Assembly: GCF_003470205.1 (NCBI RefSeq)
Contig: NZ_QWKP01000203.1
Location: 1 to 38,290, forward strand
Direction: 5' to 3'
DNA: 38,290 nucleotides
From: Cellulomonas rhizosphaerae
Lineage (GTDB): Bacteria > Actinomycetota > Actinomycetes > Actinomycetales > Cellulomonadaceae
Positions 13,655-21,562 of this stretch are shown one piece after another. The notes under the pieces were generated by a model. The model was given only the letters and a program-made list of their open reading frames with translations. It did no database searches and had not been told where the DNA came from. Every line of letters begins with the position of its first letter. Positions within the stretch are counted from its first letter, which is position 1. Both the position numbers and the translations under genes were made by a program.

Positions 13655-13675
13655 TTGTCCACACAGTTGTCCACA
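13655..13675 (+). promoter_or_regulatory. Tandem DnaA boxes upstream of dnaA
   Basis: TTGTCCACA occurs at 13655-13663 and again at 13667-13675, in the same orientation with a 12-bp period. This is the GC-adapted DnaA box seen in Streptomyces. The pair lies 56-76 bp upstream of the dnaA GTG and probably lets DnaA repress its own promoter. Confidence 0.8.
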
Positions 13676-13771
13676 CCTGTGAGCGGAGCGGAGAAGGGCT
13701 GCGTGGCCGACGAGAATGCGTGCCGGGGCTGGTCTGCGTGCACTGCTCGACACGCTTCGGCGCGCGACGAT

Positions 13772-13783
13772 CCACAGCTGTGG
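13772..13783. promoter_or_regulatory. CCACAGCTGTGG palindrome
   Basis: A perfect 12-bp palindrome made of two inverted CCACA cores, as in the 3' half of a DnaA box. It could be a weak back-to-back DnaA site. The identity of the binding protein is inferred. Confidence 0.4.
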
Positions 13784-13920
13784 GCGGCGAGCGGCGTGGC
13801 ACGATGCTAGTGCGGGCCCCCGGTCCGCGGGAGGGTCCGAGCGGGTGAGGTCGGCCTCGATCGGGCGTGTCGTTCCCGCCCGATGTGACCGAGGTCCCGT
13901 ACTGTCCGGCGGCTCGGCAT

Positions 13921-13949
13921 TTGACCGCCTGTGGACGGCGGCGTACCGT
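13921..13949 (+). promoter_or_regulatory. Sigma-70-type promoter for rpmH
   Basis: TTGACC (13921-13926) and TACCGT (13944-13949) are separated by 17 bp and match the actinobacterial housekeeping pattern TTGACn-N17-TAnnnT. It lies about 140 bp upstream of rpmH. The spacer contains TGTGGACGG, a DnaA-box-like sequence, so DnaA could influence it. Confidence 0.7.
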
Positions 13950-14091
13950 GGTGAAGCCTTCCGATGGCTCCTTCCGGCGCGCCCAGACGCCAACATGTAC
14001 TCGTACGTGCTCGTGGAGTGGTCGAACTCGGCAGTCAGACCTGGTCGCGCGCACACGCGCGGCATCCCGATGGAGCAGTAGGAGATACCTC

Positions 14092-14229
14092 GTGAGCAAG
14101 CGCACGTTCCAGCCGAACAACCGGCGCCGCGCCAAGACGCACGGCTTCCGTCTGCGTATGCGCACCCGCGCTGGTCGCGCGATCCTCGCCGCGCGTCGCC
14201 GTAAGGGCCGCGCGGAGCTCTCGGCCTGA
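14092..14229 (+). CDS. rpmH: 50S ribosomal protein L34
   Basis: A 45-residue, very basic protein starting [19 protein letters not shown] and ending [11 protein letters not shown], the standard L34 sequence. It is part of the large ribosomal subunit. The GTG start at 14092 follows a GGAG ribosome-binding site. It leads the conserved rpmH-rnpA-yidD-yidC-jag operon. Confidence 0.97.
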   Translation: MSKRTFQPNNRRRAKTHGFRLRMRTRAGRAILAARRRKGRAELSA

Positions 14230-14240
14230 CACCAGCGTCG

Positions 14241-14600
14241 GTGCTGCCTGCTGCGCACCGGATGCGCCGTCCTGCCGATTTTGAGCAGGCGGTGCGCCGC
14301 GGTGCGCGCGGCGGACGCGACACGGTGGTGGTGCACCTGACGCAACGGACCGACCCCGGGCCTGGCCCGGTGGTCGGTTTCGTCGTGTCCAAGGGCGTCG
14401 GCAACGCCGTGACGCGGAACCTGGTCAAGCGCCGGCTGCGCGCGCTGGTGCACGTCCGGCTGTCCGGGGTGCCGTCGTCGGCGTCGCTGGTCGTCCGCGC
14501 ACTGCCCGCATCGGCGACCGCGTCGTACTCGTCGCTGGAGCAGGACCTGGACGGGGCCCTGGCCACGGCCCAGCGCCGCCTGGCACGGAGCGCGAGCTAG
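14241..14600 (+). CDS. rnpA: Ribonuclease P protein component
   Basis: A 119-residue protein subunit of RNase P, which assists the RNA subunit in removing tRNA 5' leaders. It opens [20 protein letters not shown] and carries the conserved RNR-type motif [16 protein letters not shown]. The GTG start lies 11 nt after the rpmH stop with no clear ribosome-binding site, suggesting coupling. Its TAG overlaps the GTG of yidD. Confidence 0.95.
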   Translation: MLPAAHRMRRPADFEQAVRRGARGGRDTVVVHLTQRTDPGPGPVVGFVVSKGVGNAVTRNLVKRRLRALVHVRLSGVPSSASLVVRALPASATASYSSLEQDLDGALATAQRRLARSAS

Positions 14601-14896
14601 TGGGCGCGCTCCGGTTCGTCTTGCGCCTACCGGCCATGGCGCTGCTGCTCCTGCTGCGCGGCTACCAGCGGTTCATCTCCCCGATGCGGCCGCCGACCTG
14701 CCGGTTCTACCCGTCGTGCTCGCAGTACGCGGTGATCGCCGTCCGGCGTCACGGCGCTGCGTACGGCACCTGGCTCGCGGCCCGCCGCCTGCTGCGGTGC
14801 CACCCCTGGAACCTCGGGGGGATCGACGACGTTCCACCTGCGCGTGCAGGACACCACGCGCACCACTCTGCTTCTGTGGCTCAGCCCACGCACTGA
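14600..14896 (+). CDS. yidD: Membrane protein insertion efficiency factor YidD
   Basis: The 98-residue product has the YidD pattern: an amphipathic/hydrophobic N-terminus ([16 protein letters not shown]), then [19 protein letters not shown] with conserved cysteines, and [18 protein letters not shown]. It assists YidC-dependent membrane insertion. The GTG start shares a base with the rnpA stop. The His-rich tail ([16 protein letters not shown]) is beyond the conserved core. Confidence 0.93.
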   Translation: MGALRFVLRLPAMALLLLLRGYQRFISPMRPPTCRFYPSCSQYAVIAVRRHGAAYGTWLAARRLLRCHPWNLGGIDDVPPARAGHHAHHSASVAQPTH

Positions 14897-14919
14897 CACC
14901 CGACTGAGGAGCTTTGCTC

Positions 14920-16008
14920 ATGGGCTGGTTCGATAGCCTGCTTCACCCGATCATGGTCGTCGTCGCCTGGATCATGGTCATGTGGCACAAGGTCTGGACC
15001 GGGGTCGGCCTCGACCCCGACGGCGGCCTGGCCTGGACGCTTTCCATCGTCGGCCTCGTGATCGTCATCCGGATCCTGCTGATCCCGCTCTTCTTCAAGC
15101 AGATCAAGGCGTCGCGCGGCATGCAGCTGCTCGCGCCGGAGATGAAGGCGATCCAGAAGAAGTACAAGGGGAAGACCGACCCCGCGTCCCGTGAGGCGAT
15201 GAGCCGCGAGACGATGGCGCTCTACCGCAAGCACGGGACGAACCCGTTCGCGTCGTGCCTGCCGATCCTGCTCCAGTCGCCGATCTTCTTCGCCCTGTTC
15301 CGGGTGCTGAACTCGCTGCCGGCCATCGCTGATGGTGTGTACCGCGGCGATCAGGACCATATCGGCCCGATGACGCAGCAGCTCGCGAGCTCCGCGGAGA
15401 ACGCCACCATCTGGGGCGCGAAGCTGTCGGACTCGTTCATGCGCGCGGACGGCAACGTGCACGTGCAGATCGTCAGTGCGCTGCTGATCCTCACGATGTC
15501 GGCGACGACGTTCCTCACGCAGCGCCAGCTGACCATGAAGAACATGCCCCCCTCCGCGCTCGAGGGCCCCATGGCGCAGCAGCAGAAGGTGCTGCTGTAT
15601 GTCCTGCCGCTAATCTTCGCGTTCTCGGGCGTCAACTTCCCGATCGGTGTCCTCATCTACTGGACCACGACGAACCTGTGGTCGATGGGCCAGCAGTTCT
15701 ACACGATCCGGCGGATGCCGGCTCCCGGCTCGGCCGCCGAGCAGGCAGCTCTGGAGCGCAAGGCACGTAAGGCCGCACACCGCGGCGGGGGTGCCCTCGA
15801 GGAGGCCGCACCCGTGGCCGTCATCGACGAGAAGCCGCGCGGCCAGCGCGTCCAGCCCAAGCGCAAGGACCGCGCCAAGCCGGCACCGCTCGCCGAGCCC
15901 ACCACACCTGCCGTCGTTCCCGACCCGCCCGCGGACAGCACGCCGCCGGCGCCAAAGAACAGCACGGGGAAGTCCACACCCAAGCCCAAGCCGAAGCCGA
16001 AGAAGTAG
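14920..16008 (+). CDS. yidC: Membrane protein insertase YidC
   Basis: The 362-residue Oxa1/YidC-family insertase places membrane proteins in the cytoplasmic membrane alone or with Sec. The N-terminal helix is LLHPIMVVVAWIMVMWHKVW. A second helix (LSIVGLVIVIRILLIPLFF) carries the conserved arginine of the hydrophilic groove. Then come the coiled cytoplasmic hairpin (MKAIQKKYKGKTDP), the PILLQSPIFFALFRVL motif and two C-terminal helices. The last ~110 residues are charged, rich in Lys/Pro/Ala, and may contact ribosomes. ATG at 14920 is chosen because GAGGAG lies 8 nt upstream; an in-frame TTG at 14914 is less likely. Confidence 0.96.
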   Translation: MGWFDSLLHPIMVVVAWIMVMWHKVWTGVGLDPDGGLAWTLSIVGLVIVIRILLIPLFFKQIKASRGMQLLAPEMKAIQKKYKGKTDPASREAMSRETMALYRKHGTNPFASCLPILLQSPIFFALFRVLNSLPAIADGVYRGDQDHIGPMTQQLASSAENATIWGAKLSDSFMRADGNVHVQIVSALLILTMSATTFLTQRQLTMKNMPPSALEGPMAQQQKVLLYVLPLIFAFSGVNFPIGVLIYWTTTNLWSMGQQFYTIRRMPAPGSAAEQAALERKARKAAHRGGGALEEAAPVAVIDEKPRGQRVQPKRKDRAKPAPLAEPTTPAVVPDPPADSTPPAPKNSTGKSTPKPKPKPKK

Positions 16009-16039
16009 AGCGCTCAGCGCTCGTTGATCGGAGACCACC

Positions 16040-16549
16040 ATGACGTCATCCCTGCCCGACGCACCTGCAGAGCCGACGACCTCGCGCCTCGAAGAAGAGG
16101 GTGAGATCGCGGCGGACTACCTCGAGGAGCTCCTCGACATCGCGGACCTCGACGGTGACATCGACATCGACATCGACCACGGCCGCGCCGCGCTCGAGAT
16201 CCTGTCGGAGGACCCGAAGGACACCTCGCTGCGCCGGCTCGCCGGTCGCGACGGCGAGGTCGTCGACGCACTCCAGGAGCTCACGCGCCTGGCCGTGCAG
16301 ACCAAGACGGGCGAGCGCAGCCGCCTGATGCTCGATGTTGCCGGCTACCGCGCCGGTCGCCGGGCGGAGCTCGTGACCGTGGCAGAGGAGGCGATCGGCC
16401 GCGTGCGCGAGTCCGGCGTCTCGGTCGCACTGGCGGCGATGAACCCGTTCGAGCGCAAGGTCGTGCACGACACCGTTGCTGCCGCTGGTCTGACCAGCGA
16501 CTCCGACGGCGTCGAGCCCAACCGGCACGTGGTCATTCGCCCGTCCTGA
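16040..16549 (+). CDS. jag: Jag/KhpB-like KH-R3H RNA-binding protein
   Basis: A 169-residue protein after yidC. An acidic N-terminus leads to a KH-like fold (residues ~35-100) containing LRRLAGRDGEVVDALQELTRL, then an R3H domain with NPFERKVVHDTVAA near the C-terminus. The Jag_N domain of Firmicutes is absent, as usual in actinobacteria. It probably binds RNA; its targets are unknown. A strong terminator follows, so it is the last gene of the rpmH operon. Confidence 0.92.
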   Translation: MTSSLPDAPAEPTTSRLEEEGEIAADYLEELLDIADLDGDIDIDIDHGRAALEILSEDPKDTSLRRLAGRDGEVVDALQELTRLAVQTKTGERSRLMLDVAGYRAGRRAELVTVAEEAIGRVRESGVSVALAAMNPFERKVVHDTVAAAGLTSDSDGVEPNRHVVIRPS

Positions 16550-16559
16550 CCTCGGATCG

Positions 16560-16600
16560 AAGCGGGGCGGTGAGCTACGGCTCGCCGCCCCGCTTTTGTT
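16560..16600 (+). terminator. Intrinsic terminator after jag
   Basis: A 16-bp stem AAGCGGGGCGGTGAGC / GCTCGCCGCCCCGCTT with one G-T pair, loop TACG, then a T-rich tail TTGTT. This is the clearest Rho-independent terminator in the window and closes the rpmH-jag operon. Confidence 0.93.
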
Positions 16601-16654
16601 TGCCCGCTTCCTTGCTTAGGACACGGGTCTCGCTCTGGGCCCGACTTGATCGAC

Positions 16655-16668
16655 GTTTCACGTGAAAC
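16655..16668. promoter_or_regulatory. parS: parS site 1
   Basis: GTTTCACGTGAAAC, an exact match to the bacterial parS core bound by ParB; the 16-bp form is CGTTTCACGTGAAACG. It lies 59 bp after the jag terminator tail. Confidence 0.95.
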
Positions 16669-16809
16669 GGCGAGGAGGGTGACTGGCGGTCCGTACGACT
16701 TGAGGACCGTTGGAGGGGGCGTGGGTAGCACGACAGTGGGCGGCGGGCCGGCGGGCCACGAGCTGCACGCGGTGGCTTCCCTCGATCAGGCACCGCTGGG
16801 GCGCGCTCC

Positions 16810-16823
16810 GTTTCACGTGAAAC
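16810..16823. promoter_or_regulatory. parS: parS site 2
   Basis: Exact 14-bp parS core GTTTCACGTGAAAC in the jag-rsmG gap, 155 bp from site 1. Confidence 0.95.
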
Positions 16824-17059
16824 ATGGAGGCCCCGCACTGGGTGGCGGAGTCCTTGTCATGGGCGCCGCCGGTGGTTCGTCCCTGCGTGCTCGGTTCGCT
16901 CTCGGTGGGACCGAATTGACTCCCCGGCGCTTGGGTCTGCTGCTCGGCGTTGGGTGCGGCTCGTGCGCTGGGTCGGTGCTAGACGTCGGGACACGTCCGT
17001 TCACCTGGTTCGGTCCTGGGCAGCGGTTCTGCGGGGTGGCCTGTCTGTGGAGGAGAGCC

Positions 17060-17073
17060 GTTTCACGTGAAAC
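17060..17073. promoter_or_regulatory. parS: parS site 3
   Basis: Exact 14-bp parS core GTTTCACGTGAAAC in the jag-rsmG gap, 250 bp from site 2. Confidence 0.95.
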
Positions 17074-17370
17074 ACGGAGGCGGCCGCCACCCGTACGTCG
17101 CAGGTTGTCCATCGAACTCGCCTGAGTCGCCTGGCCCAATAGGCACATCACTCCTGCCGCGGACACGGGACGACGTCCGATGGGGGCTCACTCGCGAGCG
17201 ATGCGGGCACGAGCGTCTTGCTGCGCTGGGCCGTGCGCACACATTCTCGAGGAGCGTCGGGCAGCAGCCGTTCGGTAGGCAGGCGGCCAGCTCGGCGAGG
17301 TGCAACGGTCGAGGCGGTGACTGCGGCGTCATCGGTGAGGCCTGGGCTCCCGGGCGGATAGCGTCACCAC

Positions 17371-17406
17371 CCTGCCAGGGGTGTGGGTCTCGATCTGCCT
17401 GGCAGG
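17371..17406. repeat. Inverted repeat CCTGCCAGG / CCTGGCAGG
   Basis: Perfect 9-bp arms (17371-17379 and 17398-17406) separated by 18 bp. There is no T-run, so a terminator role is doubtful. It could be an operator or chance. Confidence 0.35.
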
Positions 17407-17569
17407 CGTCCCTCTTTCTTACGTCGGACGCCCGGGCTACTAGGACGAGATCGATTGCTCCCAGGACGGGTTGTGGATCGCCGGGGTGGCGTCGGCTCCG
17501 CGCGATACGGTAGGGCGTTCGCGCGGGCCGGGACCGGTCACCTCAGACCTGGGGAAGCCCCGACGCGTC

Positions 17570-17583
17570 GTTTCACGTGAAAC
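17570..17583. promoter_or_regulatory. parS: parS site 4, in the rsmG leader
   Basis: Exact parS core GTTTCACGTGAAAC. Its right end is directly followed by the rsmG ribosome-binding site (AGGGAG, 17584-17589), so ParB bound here would sit on the rsmG leader. Confidence 0.95.
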
Positions 17584-17598
17584 AGGGAGTGTGTGCTC

Positions 17599-18276
17599 GT
17601 GGCAGAGAACGGCAACGTCGAGCCGGTCGAAGTCGATCCCCTCGATGGTGATCCGCGACTGCCCGCGTACTTCGGGCAGGCATGGCCGGCTGTCAGTGGC
17701 TTCCGGGACATGCTCGTCAGCGACGGCGTTCTCCGCGGGCTCATCGGCCCGCGCGAGGTGGGCCGACTCTGGGAGCGGCATCTCCTGAACTCGGCCGCCG
17801 TGACGCAGTACCTGCCGACATCGGGGCGGGTCATCGATCTCGGCAGCGGGGCCGGGCTTCCCGGTGTGGTCGTCGCCGCCATGCTGCCGGAGGTCGAGGT
17901 GGTGCTTCTCGAACCCATGGAGCGTCGGACCGAGTGGTTGAGCGAGGTGGCGGAGCGCCTCGAGCTCGCAAACATCGTGGTGCGTCGCGGTCGTGCGCAG
18001 GACGTGCAGGGCGACTTGACCGCCGAGGCGGTGACGTCGCGCGCCGTGGCTTCCCTCGACAAGCTGTACCGGTGGGCGCTGCCGCTCCTGGGGCGCGGCG
18101 GCACACTGTTCGCGTTGAAGGGCGAGAGAGCTCAGGACGAGGTCGACGCCGCTCGTGAGGTCGGCGCACGGCTCGGTGCCGGCCCTGCCGAGGTCCTGCG
18201 TGCCGCGACGCTCGACGGCGTCGAGATCACTCGTGTGGTGCGCGTGGTCCGAGAGGACGTCCGGCGTGTTCGGTAG
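17599..18276 (+). CDS. rsmG: 16S rRNA (guanine527-N7)-methyltransferase RsmG (GidB)
   Basis: The 225-residue product methylates G527 of 16S rRNA using S-adenosylmethionine. The SAM-binding motif is VIDLGSGAGLPGVVVAAMLP; REVGRLWERHLLNSAAV and AVTSRAVASLDKLYRWALPLL are also characteristic. GTG at 17599 (MAENGN) is preferred since AGGGAG lies 9 nt upstream; the in-frame GTG at 17593 would leave only 3 nt. The 3' end overlaps parA by 11 bp. Loss of RsmG gives low-level streptomycin resistance in other bacteria; this copy looks intact. Confidence 0.94.
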   Translation: MAENGNVEPVEVDPLDGDPRLPAYFGQAWPAVSGFRDMLVSDGVLRGLIGPREVGRLWERHLLNSAAVTQYLPTSGRVIDLGSGAGLPGVVVAAMLPEVEVVLLEPMERRTEWLSEVAERLELANIVVRRGRAQDVQGDLTAEAVTSRAVASLDKLYRWALPLLGRGGTLFALKGERAQDEVDAAREVGARLGAGPAEVLRAATLDGVEITRVVRVVREDVRRVR

Positions 18277-20302
18277 GAAGAAGCGCGGAGCGTCCGATCA
18301 GATCACGACGCCCCAGGGCGATCAGAGCGCGCCTGCGTCGGTCCGGGTGGACTCGCCCGAGGTTACACACGCGGGACAAGCCACACCGGGAGCCCCAGCC
18401 ACCCGGGTGGTAGGTGGCCGGGACGAGCTTCTAGCAACCGGCGCGCTCCCGGGTGCGCAGGAATTCAACGAGTCGCCGGTGCCTGCTGGCACGCTGGGTA
18501 CCGACGTCACTCAGGGACCCGTTGGTGAGCGAGAGATTCCGGACGCACAGGTTCAGGGAGACGCTCAGGGGACCGACGTGACGCAGGGGCCCCTGGGCGC
18601 GAACGAGATCGGCGACGAGCTGGCTCCCGGGGCCGCGCAGGCGTCCCGAGCGCCCCAGGAGCCCGGCGCCGTGCCCCGCCCCGAGGTGGGCGACGGAGCG
18701 GTGGCTTCCGGGCCCCCTGATTCGCGATTCGACGCGGTGCACTCCGTCGAGCGTGAGGTGGCTTCCGGTGTCGCGGCAACGCCGGTGCAGGCGTCGATCT
18801 ATCGCCCCGACGCACAGCCGACCTCGATCTATCACCCCGACGCACAGCCGAGGGGAGGGGTGGCGGCTTCGTCACGCGAGGCTGACGCGAGCGGGTTGCC
18901 TGTTTCACGTGAAACAGGCCTTGCCTCATCGGGGCCGGGCCGTCCGGCCGTAGACCGCGGCGATGCGGTTGTAGCCGACTCGACGGATCGCGACCCGTCT
19001 GCGGCCACCCAGCCGGGCGCAGCGCCACAGCAGCGCGGAGCCGGTCCGGTCCTCGACGCGACGGCTGTTTCACGTGAAACGGTCGACGCGGCGCACAAGA
19101 CACCCGAGGCTGATCCCACTCGCGGTGGTAGCGCCGACCCTGCTTCTCGCTCCGGCGCCCCGGTCGCCGCTGCGCCCGACGCGCAGGTGGGTGACCTTCA
19201 GCCCGTCGCGGCCGAGACGAATTCCGCAGCGCACGTTTCACGTGAAACAGTGAGCGCGGCACTCCCGGTGCCGCCTTTCTCGACTCAGCCCGACGGAGCC
19301 ACCGCACCAGTGAACGAGACCGACCCCGACGAGCGCCGCCGCGCCGCACTCGTCGAGAGCCTGCCGTCGGTGAGCGACGACACCCCGTTGATGGCGGAGC
19401 TGAAGCAGGACGCCCGGCGCCGGATCGAGCTCCGCGGCCGCCGCTTCCCCAGCCCACCGAGCACGCGCATCATCACGGTGGCGAACCAGAAGGGCGGCGT
19501 CGGCAAGACGACGACCACGGTCAACCTCGCGGCCGCGCTCGCGCAGTCCGGCCTGAACGTCCTCGTGCTGGACAACGACCCGCAGGGCAACGCCTCGACG
19601 GCGCTGGGGATCGAGCACCGTTCCGGCACGCCGTCGATCTACGAGGTGCTCGTCGAGAGCAAGCCCATGCACGAGGCCGTCCAGGTCTGCCCGGACATCC
19701 CGACGCTGTGGTGCCTGCCGGCGACCATCGACCTCTCGGGTGCTGAGATCGAGCTGGTCTCGATGGTGGCCCGCGAGACACGGCTGCGGGTCGCGCTGGA
19801 CGCTTACCTCGAGTGGCGCGACGCGAACGGCCTCGCACGCCTGGACTACGTGTTCGTCGACTGCCCGCCGAGCCTGGGGCTGCTCACGGTGAACGCGTTC
19901 GTCGTCGGACGCGAGGTGCTGATCCCGATCCAGTGCGAGTACTACGCACTCGAGGGACTCAGCCAGCTGCTCAAGACGATCGAGCTGATCCAGGCACACC
20001 TCAACCAGGGACTGCACGTCTCGACGATCCTGCTGACGATGTACGACGCTCGGACCAACCTCGCGCAGCAGGTCGCGCAGGAGGTGCGTACCCACTTCCC
20101 GGAGCGGACACTGCGCACCACGGTGCCGCGATCGGTTCGCATCTCCGAGGCGCCGAGCTACGGCCAGACGGTCATCACGTACGACGCGGGATCCTCGGGG
20201 GCGCTCGCGTACCTCGAGGCAGCCCGTGAGCTCGCGGACCGCGGCGCCGCCGCCGCGACCGCTCCGCAGGACGCCACGCACCACGGCCAGGAGGAACGAT
20301 GA
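18266..20302 (+). CDS. parA: ParA chromosome-partitioning ATPase with long N-terminal extension
   Basis: The 678-residue product is a Walker-type ParA ATPase that drives origin segregation with ParB. The conserved part begins near residue 375 ([20 protein letters not shown]), with deviant Walker [11 protein letters not shown] at ~408 and the usual NDPQGNAS and [16 protein letters not shown] motifs. The first ~370 residues are low-complexity (Gly, Pro, Ala, Asp, Gln), with a tandem [20 protein letters not shown] pair and two GTDVTQGP segments. Three parS sites lie in frame here, each read as VSRET. GTG at 18266 (MFGRKKRG) has GAGAGGA upstream and overlaps rsmG. Codon third positions in the extension are GC-rich, supporting translation. 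Typical ParA is ~300 residues, so an internal start (ATG 19391) remains possible but lacks a ribosome-binding site. The stop overlaps parB (ATGA). Confidence 0.93.
   Translation: MFGRKKRGASDQITTPQGDQSAPASVRVDSPEVTHAGQATPGAPATRVVGGRDELLATGALPGAQEFNESPVPAGTLGTDVTQGPVGEREIPDAQVQGDAQGTDVTQGPLGANEIGDELAPGAAQASRAPQEPGAVPRPEVGDGAVASGPPDSRFDAVHSVEREVASGVAATPVQASIYRPDAQPTSIYHPDAQPRGGVAASSREADASGLPVSRETGLASSGPGRPAVDRGDAVVADSTDRDPSAATQPGAAPQQRGAGPVLDATAVSRETVDAAHKTPEADPTRGGSADPASRSGAPVAAAPDAQVGDLQPVAAETNSAAHVSRETVSAALPVPPFSTQPDGATAPVNETDPDERRRAALVESLPSVSDDTPLMAELKQDARRRIELRGRRFPSPPSTRIITVANQKGGVGKTTTTVNLAAALAQSGLNVLVLDNDPQGNASTALGIEHRSGTPSIYEVLVESKPMHEAVQVCPDIPTLWCLPATIDLSGAEIELVSMVARETRLRVALDAYLEWRDANGLARLDYVFVDCPPSLGLLTVNAFVVGREVLIPIQCEYYALEGLSQLLKTIELIQAHLNQGLHVSTILLTMYDARTNLAQQVAQEVRTHFPERTLRTTVPRSVRISEAPSYGQTVITYDAGSSGALAYLEAARELADRGAAAATAPQDATHHGQEER
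18794..18853 (+). repeat. Tandem 30-bp repeat inside parA
   Basis: Two consecutive 30-bp units (18794-18823, 18824-18853) differ at a few positions and encode [10 protein letters not shown] and [10 protein letters not shown]. They sit in the low-complexity ParA extension just before parS site 5, suggesting growth by slippage or duplication. Confidence 0.85.
18902..18915. promoter_or_regulatory. parS: parS site 5, inside parA
   Basis: Exact core within the full 16-bp palindrome TGTTTCACGTGAAACA (18901-18916), the best consensus copy of the seven. In the parA frame it reads VSRET. Confidence 0.95.
19067..19080. promoter_or_regulatory. parS: parS site 6, inside parA
   Basis: Exact core GTTTCACGTGAAAC, 165 bp (55 codons) after site 5 and in the same codon phase, again encoding VSRET. 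Confidence 0.95.
19235..19248. promoter_or_regulatory. parS: parS site 7, inside parA
   Basis: Exact core GTTTCACGTGAAAC, 168 bp (56 codons) after site 6, same phase, encoding VSRET. It is the last parS in the window and lies upstream of the ParA catalytic domain. Confidence 0.95.
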
Positions 20303-21357
20303 GCGAGAAGCGACGTGGGCTGGGCCGTGGGCTCGGCGCGCTGATCCCGACGGCGCCCGAGGGGGATCAGCGCCCGACCGGTGGGGACCGCCCGGCCGAC
20401 CTCTTCTTCGGCGAGCCGCGGGGTAACGGGGCACCGGCAGCGCCCACCGAGGTGGCCGAGGCTGACGCGACGACTCCTGCACAGGCCGCGACGGCGACCA
20501 CGGTGACGACGCCCAGCCAGTCCGACAGTGACCTCCTGCCCGTCCCCGGTGCGCGGTTCGCGGAGCTTCCCGTCGCGGAGATCCGTCCCAACCCGCGTCA
20601 GCCGCGCACGGTCTTCGACGAGGAGGCGCTGGCGGAGCTGGTCGGATCCATCCAGGAGATCGGCGTCCTGCAGCCGGTCGTCGTGCGCCAGGTCGCCGAC
20701 GGCTACGAGCTCATCATGGGGGAGCGGCGGTGGCGCGCGACCCAGGAGGCCGGCCTCGACACGATCCCGGCGATCATCCGCGACACCGAGGACGGCGACC
20801 TGCTGCGCGACGCGCTGCTGGAGAACCTCCACCGCTCGCAGCTCAACGTGCTCGAGGAGGCTGCCGCGTACCAGCAGCTGCTCGACGACTTCGGCTGCAC
20901 GCACGAGCAGCTGGCCACCCGGATCCACCGGTCGCGCCCGCAGATCTCGAACACGCTGCGCCTGCTCAAGCTGCCGCCGCTGGTGCAGCGACGTGTTGCG
21001 GCCGGGGTGCTGAGCGCGGGCCACGCCCGTGCGCTGCTCGGCCTCAACGACGGCGCGGCCATCGAGCGGCTCGCCCAGCGGATCGTGGCCGAGGGCCTCT
21101 CGGTCCGCGCGGTCGAGGAGATCGTCGCCCTGGGGGCGGACGATGCCCCGCGGCGTCGCCCGGCTCCTCGGGCCGGCATCCGCAACGAGGCGCTCGACGA
21201 CCTGGCGTCGCGGCTGTCGGACAAGTTCGAGACGCGCGTGAAGGTGAGCCTCGGCAAGTCGCGCGGGCGACTCACCGTTGAGTTCGCGTCGGTCCAGGAC
21301 CTCAACCGCATCCTCGGCAGCCTCGCGCCAGAGGACCCGGGCCTGCTCAAGGGCTGA
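20299..21357 (+). CDS. parB: ParB chromosome-partitioning protein
   Basis: The 352-residue CTP-dependent DNA clamp binds parS and spreads to form the partition complex. The N-terminal ParA-stimulating motif is [14 protein letters not shown] disordered linker (~20-85) leads to the CTPase domain with NPRQPR, GERRWRA and [14 protein letters not shown]. The helix-turn-helix region ([25 protein letters not shown]) recognises parS, and the C-terminal dimerisation domain starts near [19 protein letters not shown] overlaps the parA stop (ATGA). The next gene is convergent across a 205-bp gap in which I see no clear terminator. Confidence 0.96.
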   Translation: MSEKRRGLGRGLGALIPTAPEGDQRPTGGDRPADLFFGEPRGNGAPAAPTEVAEADATTPAQAATATTVTTPSQSDSDLLPVPGARFAELPVAEIRPNPRQPRTVFDEEALAELVGSIQEIGVLQPVVVRQVADGYELIMGERRWRATQEAGLDTIPAIIRDTEDGDLLRDALLENLHRSQLNVLEEAAAYQQLLDDFGCTHEQLATRIHRSRPQISNTLRLLKLPPLVQRRVAAGVLSAGHARALLGLNDGAAIERLAQRIVAEGLSVRAVEEIVALGADDAPRRRPAPRAGIRNEALDDLASRLSDKFETRVKVSLGKSRGRLTVEFASVQDLNRILGSLAPEDPGLLKG

Positions 21358-21562
21358 GTCAGCGAACGCGTCGAGGCGCTTCGAGGGGTGGGCGGCGACG
21401 TCGGCCGGCGACCGTCGTCTCGACCGACGAGTGGTGCTCGATAGACGTCGGCCGTGGGTCACCGCGTTCGGAGAGTAGTCGAGCCTTCGCCTTGACCCGA
21501 GGCGGATCGGATCGGGCATTTCGCCATGTACCGGACGCCGAAACAGTCGTGTACGAGTCGCG

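Larger units (their letters stand above)
13600..14091. other. dnaA-rpmH divergent intergenic region
   Basis: This 492-bp gap separates the divergent dnaA and rpmH genes. It holds two tandem DnaA boxes (13655-13675), a CCACAGCTGTGG palindrome (13772-13783) and an rpmH promoter (13921-13949). The frames that cross it have no family match and are not called as genes. Confidence 0.8.
16602..17568. other. Gene-free parS-rich region between jag and rsmG
   Basis: Nearly 1 kb with no convincing gene. Open frames here lack family matches and good ribosome-binding sites. It holds three parS sites (16655, 16810, 17060), with a fourth (17570) just beyond its right end, and a 9-bp inverted repeat CCTGCCAGG / CCTGGCAGG at 17371-17406. 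A possible -10 (TACGGT, 17506-17511) for rsmG lacks a clear -35. Confidence 0.75.

Noticed and set aside
13650..14453. Leftward frame across rpmH and the dnaA upstream region
   Set aside because: It is the complement of rpmH and rnpA plus gap DNA, with no motifs.
16646..17125. Open frame in the parS-rich spacer
   Set aside because: No family match, includes parS sites read in different ways (VSRET and FHVK), and no ribosome-binding site.
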